Assembly (NCBI RefSeq): GCF_014199535.1
Contig: NZ_JACHNV010000009.1
Location: forward strand, 62,001 to 126,000
Direction: 5' to 3'
DNA length: 64,000 nucleotides
Origin: Hymenobacter latericoloratus
GTDB taxonomy: Bacteria > Bacteroidota > Bacteroidia > Cytophagales > Hymenobacteraceae
Shown in pieces: positions 33,372-40,647 of this stretch; position 1 is the first letter of the stretch; every line of letters starts with the position of its first letter. Under the pieces are notes generated by a model. That model saw nothing but the letters and a program-made list of their open reading frames with translations, did no database searches and was not told the origin of the DNA. The position numbers were made by a program, and so were the translations under genes.

Positions 33372-33409
33372 AATCTGTGAAATTTATTCAATCTGCTCAA
33401 TCTGCGATT
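33372..33409. repeat. CAGATT-type inverted repeat, right of the GxxExxY gene
   Basis: Inverted partner of 32749-32786 (32 of 38 positions). It overlaps the start codon and first codons of the GH3-family gene. Confidence 0.8.
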
Positions 33410-34921
33410 CTTACCTGGGCCGTTCAACGGCGGCTAGCCAACGTAGAGCACATCCGCCGGTACCCGCACGAAGCCCAGCAGCAAGTGCTGCACGAACTGC
33501 TACAGACGGCCCGACCTACTGATTGGGGGCGGCGCTACGGTTTCAGTGACGTATTATCGGCCCGGGAATTTGCTCAGCGCGTGCCTATCAGCAGCTACGA
33601 GGAGCTCTACCCCGAGCTGGAGCGGGTGCTGCGCGGCGAGGCCAACGTGCTCTGGCCCGGGGTAGTGCACTGGTTTGCCAAAAGCAGCGGCACCACCAAT
33701 GCCCGCAGCAAGTACATTCCGGTTACGCGCGAATCGTTGCGCGAGGGCCACTACCGCGCCGGCCGCGACATGACGGCCCTGGCCACCCTCTACTACCCCG
33801 ATATCAACATCCTGGGTGGGAAAACCCTCTCGCTGGGCGGCACCCACGGCCCCAACCCGTTCCGTCCCGCGGCGGCAGGCTCCCGCGTCGGCGACGTGTC
33901 GGCGGTGATTATGCAGAACCTGCCGGCCTGGGCTGAGTTCGTGCGTACGCCCCCGCTGGAGCTGGCCTTGCTCGATGAGTGGGAAGAAAAGATTGAGCGC
34001 ATTGCCCGCCACGTACTAACCGTGGATGTGCGCGTGCTGGCTGGTGTGCCCACCTGGATGATTGTGCTGCTGCGCCGGGTAACCCAGCTGGCCGGGGCCA
34101 GCTCTATTCTGGAAGTATGGCCTAAGCTGGGGCTGTTTCTGCACGGAGCGGTGGCATTTGGTCCCTACCGGGAGCTGTTTCGCCAACTGGTGCCCAGCCC
34201 CCACATGCATTACCTGGAAGTGTACAACGCCTCCGAAGGCTACCTGGCCCTGCAGGATGAGCCCAACTCCGAGGACCTTCTGCTGCTGCTCAACCACGGC
34301 ATTTACTACGAGTTCCTCCCCCAAGACCAATGGGAAGTTCCCGAGCCCCGGGCCATTGGCCTCGATGAGGTGCAGCTTGGGCGCACCTACGCCCTCATTA
34401 TCAGCACCAACGCCGGGCTATGGCGCTACAAAATCGGGGATACGGTGCGTTTCACCAGCTTGGCGCCCTACCGCATCCGCATCTCGGGCCGCACCAAGCA
34501 CTTCCTGAATGCCTTTGGGGAAGAAGTAGTGGTAGAAAACGCCGACGCGGCCATTGCGGCCGCCTGCCAAGCCACCGGTACCACCGTGCGCGACTATACG
34601 GCCGCTCCCGTGTACTTCGCCACCCACGATGGGGCTTCGCGCGGCCGTCATCAGTGGCTGATTGAGTTCCATCAGGCTCCGGCTGAGCCCAACCAATTTG
34701 TGGAAGTGCTGGACCATACCCTGCGCCAACTCAACTCCGACTACGACGCCAAACGTCACCGCGACCTGGCCCTTACCCCGCCCCAGCTGACGGTGGCGCC
34801 GTCGGGTACCTTCGAGCAGTGGCTGGCGGCCCGGGGCAAACTCGGCGGGCAGCACAAAGTGCCCCGCCTAAGCAACTCCCGGGAGCTCATCGAGGAAATT
34901 CTACTTCAACTAAAAAAATAG
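33377..34921 (+). CDS. GH3 (auxin-responsive promoter) family protein
   Basis: A 514-residue acyl-adenylating enzyme homologue. Seen: FAKSSGTTNARSKYIPVT (the ATP-binding Ser-Ser-Gly-Thr-Thr), YNASEGYLALQDE, LWRYKIGDTVRFTSL and GRTKHFLNAFGEEV, the standard GH3 series. In plants these conjugate amino acids to jasmonate or auxin; bacterial members are of unknown substrate. The start is taken as GTG at 33377, which gives VKFIQSAQSAILTWAVQRR; these first residues are encoded by the inverted repeat. A longer frame back to 33317 gives no family residues. Confidence 0.88.
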   Translation: MKFIQSAQSAILTWAVQRRLANVEHIRRYPHEAQQQVLHELLQTARPTDWGRRYGFSDVLSAREFAQRVPISSYEELYPELERVLRGEANVLWPGVVHWFAKSSGTTNARSKYIPVTRESLREGHYRAGRDMTALATLYYPDINILGGKTLSLGGTHGPNPFRPAAAGSRVGDVSAVIMQNLPAWAEFVRTPPLELALLDEWEEKIERIARHVLTVDVRVLAGVPTWMIVLLRRVTQLAGASSILEVWPKLGLFLHGAVAFGPYRELFRQLVPSPHMHYLEVYNASEGYLALQDEPNSEDLLLLLNHGIYYEFLPQDQWEVPEPRAIGLDEVQLGRTYALIISTNAGLWRYKIGDTVRFTSLAPYRIRISGRTKHFLNAFGEEVVVENADAAIAAACQATGTTVRDYTAAPVYFATHDGASRGRHQWLIEFHQAPAEPNQFVEVLDHTLRQLNSDYDAKRHRDLALTPPQLTVAPSGTFEQWLAARGKLGGQHKVPRLSNSRELIEEILLQLKK

Positions 34922-34954
34922 TTTAACTTCGGAGGCTTCTTTTTTCGCCCTTCG

Positions 34955-35497
34955 ATGCTGATTCGTTCCCGTCTTTCTAGCCCGCGGCACTACTTGTATA
35001 CTTTGCGTAGGCTGCTGAGCTGGGCGGCCACAGCCGCTAGCTTGACCGCTTGCACAGGTCTGCAGCATGGACCCATCGGGTTCTGGTCGCGCAACCGCTA
35101 CCACCGTGCCACTGAGGAGCGCCATGGACGCTGGCGCGAGTACTTCGACAAGGAAGAACGGCACCTGGCCAACCGGGGCTCCTACCGGCGCGGCCGGCCC
35201 GTGGGCCGGTGGCAAACCTACAGCCCCAGCGGTGCGCGGGAGCATACGGAGCAGTTTCACCGGAAACCCTACGGCCTGGTAACCATTGCTTACTATCATC
35301 CCAACGGGCGGGTGTCCAAGCGCGGTCAGGCCCGGTACCGGGCTGAGCCCACGGGCGCGCACTTCTTCTGGTTTGGGGAGTGGCAGCGCTTCGACGCGGC
35401 TGGCAAGGCCCTACCCTCGGAGTGGTACGAAAACGGACATCAGGTAGCGCCGCCTGGTAAGAGCGTGGGTCCGGAACTCAAAGAAAAAGCACACTAG
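34955..35497 (+). CDS. Lipoprotein with MORN-like repeats
   Basis: A 180-residue protein with an Arg-rich N-terminus, hydrophobic segment LLSWAATAASLTACTG (Cys about 32, lipobox LTAC) and then two or three MORN-type units (GSYRRGRPVGRWQTYSPSG, YYHPNGRVSKRGQ, FWFGEWQRFDAAG). Such repeats often sit in toxin-antitoxin-like or peptidoglycan-adjacent lipoproteins; no function is claimed. It starts 33 bases after the GH3 gene. Confidence 0.7.
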   Translation: MLIRSRLSSPRHYLYTLRRLLSWAATAASLTACTGLQHGPIGFWSRNRYHRATEERHGRWREYFDKEERHLANRGSYRRGRPVGRWQTYSPSGAREHTEQFHRKPYGLVTIAYYHPNGRVSKRGQARYRAEPTGAHFFWFGEWQRFDAAGKALPSEWYENGHQVAPPGKSVGPELKEKAH

Positions 35498-35648
35498 TGC
35501 CGGAGCTAAGCGAATGGTATTATATAAAAATCCTATATTGGGAAAACAGGGTTATTGTGGGATTATAGATCCGGTACCCAATAGGTAACGTATCTGTACC
35601 AGCCTGTTGTTCTGAAGCAGACTGCGCAGTCTCAGTCTGTGCCTCCTG

Positions 35649-35657
35649 TATTTTTGC
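35649..35657 (+). promoter_or_regulatory. -7 box (TATTTTTGC)
   Basis: Exact TAnnTTTG match 48 bases before the small membrane protein ATG. Confidence 0.45.
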
Positions 35658-35705
35658 CAGGGTTGCGGGTACTTGTACGGATCGGATTTTCTTAAAATCT
35701 TACCA

Positions 35706-35885
35706 ATGTCTGTCCCTATTTCCTCCTCTCACCACTCGGGGCACAGGCGCCGGTGGCGGCGTAGCTTGAAAACCGATGATAAAGCATCCGTCCGGACGAC
35801 CCGTGCGGTCATTGGTTTTCTGGGATTATTGATTCTGGCGCTGCTGATCAGCCTGGCCATTATTGCCACTACGGTTAGTGAGTAG
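35706..35885 (+). CDS. Small single-helix membrane protein
   Basis: A 59-residue protein from the ATG at 35706: Ser/His/Arg-rich N-terminus, then one membrane helix AVIGFLGLLILALLISLAIIATT. No family was recognised. It has its own promoter box (35649-35657) and terminator, which support it as a real gene. Confidence 0.6.
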   Translation: MSVPISSSHHSGHRRRWRRSLKTDDKASVRTTRAVIGFLGLLILALLISLAIIATTVSE

Positions 35886-35908
35886 CTGAGCAGTAGCAGC
35901 AACAAAAC

Positions 35909-35956
35909 GCAATGCCCTGGCCCGCCGGATACGTATCCGGTGGGCCAGGGCATTGC
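35909..35956. terminator. Bidirectional terminator (near-perfect palindrome)
   Basis: Arms 35909-35932 and 35933-35956 pair at 23 of 24 positions. It lies between two convergent genes. Confidence 0.8.
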
Positions 35957-35988
35957 CTTAGCAGATGGGGTAGCCCTCAGCTGGCTAC

Positions 35989-36771
35989 TTACTCATCCAG
36001 TATCCCGCCTACAAGGTTGCCCAGCATCCCACCGCTCTCCTTTTGCCCGTTGCCGCCGCCGGGCGCCAGGGCCTGAATCAGTTTTTTGATGGGCATGGAC
36101 TGCAGCCACACCCGGCCCGTGCCGCGCAGAGTAGCCAGTAGCAGCCCTTCGCCCCCAAAAATCATCGATTTCAGACCGCCCGCGCGGGCAATGCTGAAGT
36201 CGATGCCCGGCTCGAAAGCTACCACACAGCCGGTATCAACACGCAGCAGCTCGTTGTTAAGGCGCTTTTCAATGATGGTGCCGCCCGCATGAATGAAGGC
36301 TTTGCCGTCGCCGGTCAGGCGCTGCAGAATAAAACCTTCACCTCCAAAAAAGCCCGCGCCTAGCTTTTGGTTGAAGTGCAGGTTGATTTTGGTGCCCCGG
36401 GCGGCGGCCAGAAAGCCATCCTTCTGCACGATAAGCCCCTGGGGCAACTCGCCCAGGTCGATAGGAATAATGGTGCCGGGGTAGGGCGCCGAGAAGGCCA
36501 CATGCGCCTTACCATAGCCACCACGGTGCGTGAAGTGGGTCATGAACAACGACTCGCCGGTAATCAGGCGCGTACCCGCCGAGAACAGCTTACCCATAAA
36601 GCCCTGGTCGGGTTCCGAGCCGTCGCCCATTTTGGTTTCGAACGCTATGCTCTCGCTCATGTACACCATGGCACCGGCTTCAGCCACCACGGTTTCGTTG
36701 GGGTCCAGTTCCACTTCCAGCACCTGAATATCGGTGCCGATGATTTTGTAGTCGACGTCGTGGGAGCGCAT
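35989..36771 (-). CDS. AIM24/TIGR00266 family protein
   Basis: A 260-residue beta-rich protein from the ATG at 36771 ([20 protein letters not shown]). It shows the family features: [30 protein letters not shown], a middle [16 protein letters not shown] and [14 protein letters not shown], closing with [21 protein letters not shown]. The C-terminal Gly-rich tail ([14 protein letters not shown]) is short. Homologues are often linked to tellurite resistance or mitochondrial shape, without a known mechanism here. An upstream frame to 36840 lacks family residues. Confidence 0.9.
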   Translation of the reverse strand: MRSHDVDYKIIGTDIQVLEVELDPNETVVAEAGAMVYMSESIAFETKMGDGSEPDQGFMGKLFSAGTRLITGESLFMTHFTHRGGYGKAHVAFSAPYPGTIIPIDLGELPQGLIVQKDGFLAAARGTKINLHFNQKLGAGFFGGEGFILQRLTGDGKAFIHAGGTIIEKRLNNELLRVDTGCVVAFEPGIDFSIARAGGLKSMIFGGEGLLLATLRGTGRVWLQSMPIKKLIQALAPGGGNGQKESGGMLGNLVGGILDE

Positions 36772-36848
36772 AAAACGGAGCAAAGAAGCAGGTGAAAATG
36801 ATTTCCCAAGTATAGCGAAACCCCACTTGATGGCCGCCATATAGCACG

Positions 36849-36910
36849 CCGGTACCTGCTTTTGCCAGAACTACCACCATAATGGCAGTTCTGGCAAAAG
36901 CAGGTACCGG
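36849..36910 (-). terminator. Long perfect hairpin, likely terminator of the 36951 gene
   Basis: 24-base arms, 36849-36872 and 36887-36910, pair perfectly around a 14-base loop, downstream of the minus-strand gene at 36951-37319 and upstream of the AIM24 gene. Confidence 0.7.
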
Positions 36911-36950
36911 CAACGCATACAGCATAGGCGTGGGCGCTCAGACCCTGGGC

Positions 36951-37319
36951 TTACTCCTCGTCAGGGTCTTTAGGCAGTTCTTCGTCTACGTCGGCCTCGG
37001 CTTTCGGTCCTTTTTTCTTGGCCTCTTTGCTGGTACGGCGCATAAAGTCCTCATCCGATTCTTCGGGTTCCTGTACGCCGTCCTCCAGCGGAAAATCTTC
37101 CTCTTCTTCCTTCTCGCCAAACTGCCCGTCGCGGTTCACCAGCTTTTTGTCGCGCACGTGGCGGTTCAGAAACTGGTTGATGTCCTCGATGGAATAGTTG
37201 GAGGTGATTTCACCCAACGGGTTTACTTTGATTTCAAAGCCCTCCAGCTCCTTATGAACGCGGGCTTTCTTCTCAGGGTCGTTCTTTTTCTTTTTCGGGC
37301 TAACGGGTTTCTTGGCCAT
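36951..37319 (-). CDS. Highly charged small protein
   Basis: A 122-residue protein: basic start (MAKKPVSPKKKKNDPEKKA), a conserved-looking core KELEGFEIKVNPLGEITSNY, then IEDINQFLNRHVRDKKLVN, and an acidic tail rich in Glu and Asp. The charged ends resemble nucleic-acid- or ribosome-bound proteins, but no domain was recognised. It is monocistronic, with a long hairpin behind it. Real by position and codon use; function unknown. Confidence 0.65.
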   Translation of the reverse strand: MAKKPVSPKKKKNDPEKKARVHKELEGFEIKVNPLGEITSNYSIEDINQFLNRHVRDKKLVNRDGQFGEKEEEEDFPLEDGVQEPEESDEDFMRRTSKEAKKKGPKAEADVDEELPKDPDEE

Positions 37320-37464
37320 GATCTGGGCAGCTAAAGTCGGTTCAAGTCTACAGCGGCCACGTAGCGCAGGGCAAGCCGCCTTGGAACTGGTAGTACGGCA
37401 CTGCTCCCTAAGCGGTTGAAGCCGGCCCAGCCAAGCTGCCGTTTCCAGGCCGCAAGCAATAAGA

Positions 37465-37496
37465 AACGCCTGCCGAATTATAGTTCGGCAGGCGTT
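37465..37496 (-). terminator. Terminator after gltX
   Basis: 13-base stem 37465-37477 with 37484-37496, A-rich flank on the downstream side of gltX. Confidence 0.75.
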
Positions 37497-37532
37497 CTAT
37501 CCGGTGTTATGGGTTGTCTGTTGGCAGCAGAG

Positions 37533-39077
37533 CTACGCCGCCGGAAGCTGTGCTACGGCCTGGTTTATCCGTTCGGCCGTTTCCTCAGCTCCCAGAATGC
37601 TCATGATGTGCATCAGGTCGGGGCCCGCGGCGGCGCCCGTAACCGCTACGCGCAGGGCCTGCAGCACCTGCCCAATTTTGAGACCCTGGGTTTCCAGCAC
37701 CTGGGTCAGCAGGGCCTTAATGCCATCGGGAGAGGTGTCGGGGGTAGCGCGGAGCTGGCCAGCAAACTCCTTCAGCGCGCCGGCTACCTGGGCGTTCCAC
37801 TTCTTGCTGATCACCTGCTCGTCGTAAGTGGCGGGGCGCTGGAAGAACAGCTGGGCCTCGCGGGCTAGGTCGGCCGGGAACGTGGCCCGCTCTTTTACCA
37901 GGGCAGCAATCTGCTCGGCTTTGCTGGTGGGCATCTCCACGCCCTGGCCTTGCAGGCTCTCGGTCAGGTATTGAGCCAGCTCGGCATCGGGTTTGGCGCG
38001 CAGGTACTGCTCGTTGTACCAGCGCACCTTGTTCTGATCGAAGCGAGCCGGCGACTTGCTCACGCGCTCAATGGAGAAAGCCTCAATCAGCTCGCTCATC
38101 GTGAATAGCTCCTGCTGGGAGCCCGGGTTCCAGCCCAGGAAAGCCAGGAAGTTGATAAAGGCCTCGGGCAGGTAGCCCGATTCGCGGTAGCCACTGCTGA
38201 CGGTGGGGGCGCCGGTTTCGGCATCTTTGCCGTGCCACTCCAGCGGAAACACCGGGAAGCCCAGCCGGTCGCCGTCGCGCTTGCTCAGCTTGCCGGTACC
38301 GTCGGGCTTGAGCAGCAGGGGCAGGTGAGCAAACTGGGGCATGGTGTCTTCCCAACCCAGGTAGCGGTAGAGCAGTACGTGCAACGGAGCCGAGGGCAGC
38401 CACTCTTCGCCCCGGATAACGTGGGTGATTTCCATCAAGTGGTCATCCACGATGTTGGCCAGGTGATAGGTTGGCATGCCATCTGACTTCATCAGCACCT
38501 TATCGTCAATAGAAGACGAGTGCACCACCACCCAGCCGCGAATCAGGTCGTTGAAGCGTACTTCTTCCTTGCGGGGCACCTTCAGGCGAATTACGTACGG
38601 CGCGCCGCTTTCCAACAACTGCTTTACTTCCTCGGCCGGCAGAGTCAGGGAATTGCGCATCTGGGCGCGCGTGATGCTGTTGTACTGCGGGTTGGGTACC
38701 TTCGCAGCCGTCAGGCGGGCGCGCATGGCGTCCAGCTCCTCGGGCGTATCAAAGGCGTAGTAGGCGTGGCCGCTGTCAATAAGCTGCTGGGCGTACTGCA
38801 GGTACATGGGCTTCCGCTCGCTCTGACGGTAGGGCGCGTGCGGGCCACCGTTCCAGGGGCTTTCATCCAGCTCAATACCGCACCACTCCAGGCTTTGGCG
38901 GATATAATCCTCGGCGCCCGGCACAAAGCGGTTCTGGTCGGTATCCTCAATGCGGAGCAGCATCTTGCCGCCCAGCTTGCGGGCTAGCAGATAATTATAG
39001 AGCGCAGTGCGCACGCCGCCGATGTGCAGCGGGCCGGTGGGGCTGGGCGCAAAACGCACCCGTACTTCTCTTTCCAT
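37533..39077 (-). CDS. gltX: Glutamyl-tRNA synthetase
   Basis: A 514-residue class I aminoacyl-tRNA synthetase. HIGH-type motif in SPTGPLHIGGVRTALYNYLL (about 13-31), KMSKS-type motif GTGKLSKRDGDRLGF, and the C-terminal anticodon-binding helices. It charges tRNA-Glu; whether it also charges tRNA-Gln is not visible. A -7 box lies 43 bases upstream, and a hairpin lies downstream. Confidence 0.97.
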   Translation of the reverse strand: MEREVRVRFAPSPTGPLHIGGVRTALYNYLLARKLGGKMLLRIEDTDQNRFVPGAEDYIRQSLEWCGIELDESPWNGGPHAPYRQSERKPMYLQYAQQLIDSGHAYYAFDTPEELDAMRARLTAAKVPNPQYNSITRAQMRNSLTLPAEEVKQLLESGAPYVIRLKVPRKEEVRFNDLIRGWVVVHSSSIDDKVLMKSDGMPTYHLANIVDDHLMEITHVIRGEEWLPSAPLHVLLYRYLGWEDTMPQFAHLPLLLKPDGTGKLSKRDGDRLGFPVFPLEWHGKDAETGAPTVSSGYRESGYLPEAFINFLAFLGWNPGSQQELFTMSELIEAFSIERVSKSPARFDQNKVRWYNEQYLRAKPDAELAQYLTESLQGQGVEMPTSKAEQIAALVKERATFPADLAREAQLFFQRPATYDEQVISKKWNAQVAGALKEFAGQLRATPDTSPDGIKALLTQVLETQGLKIGQVLQALRVAVTGAAAGPDLMHIMSILGAEETAERINQAVAQLPAA

Positions 39078-39119
39078 ACAAACAACTGGTTCGCGCCCGG
39101 TTCAGGTCCGCAGCGCGCC

Positions 39120-39128
39120 GCAAAGGTA
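39120..39128 (-). promoter_or_regulatory. -7 box for gltX (TACCTTTGC, minus strand)
   Basis: Exact TAnnTTTG match 43 bases before the gltX ATG. Confidence 0.5.
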
Positions 39129-39213
39129 GGTAATTAGCCGGGGAGGTAGGATGATATAAAATAGGCCTCGGGAGCAGTTGGCCAGTAGCTCCATCAGCCT
39201 CGGGTGGGCGCCT

Positions 39214-39825
39214 TTACTCAACAAGTAAACTGTGCTTGGTCAGCAGCCCGGGCAAGCCGGACAGGGCAAAGTGAGCCTGCTTCAACTCGTTCAGTTCGGG
39301 GTCCAGTCCTACGTTCTGGGCCGTCCGGAAATCGGCGCCGTTTAGTTGAGTGTGTAGGAAAACGGCCCGGTCCAACTCGCACCGCTCAAATACGGCGCCC
39401 GTCAGGTCGGCCTGGGTGAAGTTGGCCTCGCGCAAAGAGCACTCTACAAAGCGCGTGTTCGGCATTACCCGGCCCGAAAAGGATGCATAATCCAGCTGGC
39501 ACCGGCTGAAGTGGACGCTGAACAGCATGTCGCGGCAGGCTTCAAACGGTAGTCCCAGCAGCTTGCAGCCATCAAAAGCCACATTTTGCAAGGACGTGTT
39601 GGCCAGACTGGTACCGGCCAGATTGCAGTTTTCAAACCGGCACTCACTGAACAGGTAACCTGCTAAGCTGGTCTGGCTGAAGTCGAAGTTGAGAAAGTGG
39701 TACTGCTCGAACTCCCGTTCGCCTGCCAGCCCGGGCGGCAGGGCCCGGGCCAGCACCCGTTCCGGCGGGAAATGCTCAGGCTTGCGCTGGGGCTTCGGGG
39801 CTTTGCGAGGGGTAGGGCGGCGCAT
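39214..39825 (-). CDS. Pentapeptide repeat protein
   Basis: A 203-residue protein with a basic, Pro-rich start (MRRPTPRKAPKPQRKPEHF) and then a run of A(D/N)LxX pentapeptides (FDFSQTSLAGYLFSECRFEN, NLAGTSLANTSLQNVAFDG, LREANFTQADLTGAVFERC), which fold as a right-handed quadrilateral helix. Some relatives mimic DNA and guard gyrase; nothing here shows that. Its ATG at 39825 overlaps the stop of the small membrane gene in the form TAATG, so translation is coupled. Confidence 0.88.
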   Translation of the reverse strand: MRRPTPRKAPKPQRKPEHFPPERVLARALPPGLAGEREFEQYHFLNFDFSQTSLAGYLFSECRFENCNLAGTSLANTSLQNVAFDGCKLLGLPFEACRDMLFSVHFSRCQLDYASFSGRVMPNTRFVECSLREANFTQADLTGAVFERCELDRAVFLHTQLNGADFRTAQNVGLDPELNELKQAHFALSGLPGLLTKHSLLVE

Positions 39826-40019
39826 TATTCCTGATTTCTGAAGCGAAGCCACAGGAGAAGCCCCAGCAGCACAGCTCCACCCCGGATCAGCCAAGCCGTA
39901 GTCGGGCCCCAGTTATTAGTCCAGTCGAGCAGCGGAAACCGAAAGTTGGCGGGTAACAGCAGCGGGGCTATCATGGCAACCAACCCAGCCATAAACAGGA
40001 AAATGCCTACCTCTTTCAT
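39825..40019 (-). CDS. Small membrane protein, coupled to the pentapeptide gene
   Basis: A 64-residue protein from the ATG at 40019 (MKEVGIFLFMAGLVAMIAPL) with two membrane helices, the second ending in LLGLLLWLRFRNQE. No family recognised. The TAATG overlap with the next gene suggests the two products work together or are held at a fixed ratio. Confidence 0.65.
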   Translation of the reverse strand: MKEVGIFLFMAGLVAMIAPLLLPANFRFPLLDWTNNWGPTTAWLIRGGAVLLGLLLWLRFRNQE

Positions 40020-40106
40020 GTAATACAATCAGGGAGATGATGCAATAGGGACTTGGCCGCGCAACCTCCCGGCTACGGTAAGCGGAGCAGGCTGCTTGGG
40101 CGGTCG

Positions 40107-40493
40107 TTACTTCACGGCGATGCAGGATATTTCTACCTGCACGTCCTTGGGCAGGCGGCTGACTTCCACGGTTTCGCGGGCCGGTGCGTAGTCAGCGAAA
40201 AAATAGTTGCCGTAGATTTCATTGATGAGGCCGAAGTTGCCCAGGTCTTTCACGAAGATGGTGCACTTCACCACGTCGCGCAGGGTATAGCCTGCCGCTT
40301 CCAGCACGGCCTGCAAATTGCGCATCACTTGGTGGGTTTCCTGGGCTACGTCCCCGTCGCCCACTAACTGGCCCGTATCTGCATCCAGCGCAATCTGGCC
40401 CGAAACGTAGATGGTGTTGCCGGCCTGAATAGCTTGGCTATAAGGGCCAATAGGAGCAGGGGCTTGGGCCGAGTAAACGATGGTATTTGCCAT
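40107..40493 (-). CDS. ridA: RidA family enamine/imine deaminase
   Basis: A 128-residue trimeric deaminase that removes reactive 2-aminoacrylate-type intermediates. Seen: GPYSQAIQAGNTIYVSGQ, VMRNLQAVLEAAG, VVKCTIFVKDLGNF and the catalytic arginine in APARETVEVSRLPKDVQVEI. Length is normal. It lies downstream of glmS on the same strand but separated by a strong terminator and its own -7 box. Confidence 0.95.
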   Translation of the reverse strand: MANTIVYSAQAPAPIGPYSQAIQAGNTIYVSGQIALDADTGQLVGDGDVAQETHQVMRNLQAVLEAAGYTLRDVVKCTIFVKDLGNFGLINEIYGNYFFADYAPARETVEVSRLPKDVQVEISCIAVK

Positions 40494-40529
40494 AGGAGGG
40501 TGGTGATTGGAAAAGGAGATATTGCAGCA

Positions 40530-40537
40530 CCAAAGTA
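40530..40537 (-). promoter_or_regulatory. Candidate -7 box for ridA (TACTTTGG, minus strand)
   Basis: Close to TAnnTTTG, about 37 bases before the ridA ATG. Confidence 0.35.
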
Positions 40538-40592
40538 AACCGAAAAACCGAACCCTGTTGCCTTGTACTGGCCCATGGTAAGCACGCAGCGC

Positions 40593-40638
40593 AAAAAGAA
40601 AAAGCCACTTCAGGAAGCTGAAGTGGCTTTTTCTTTTT
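40593..40638 (-). terminator. Terminator after glmS
   Basis: Perfect 20-base stem 40593-40612 with 40619-40638; the T-rich side follows glmS on the minus strand. Confidence 0.88.
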
Positions 40639-40647
40639 TATAAAAAA

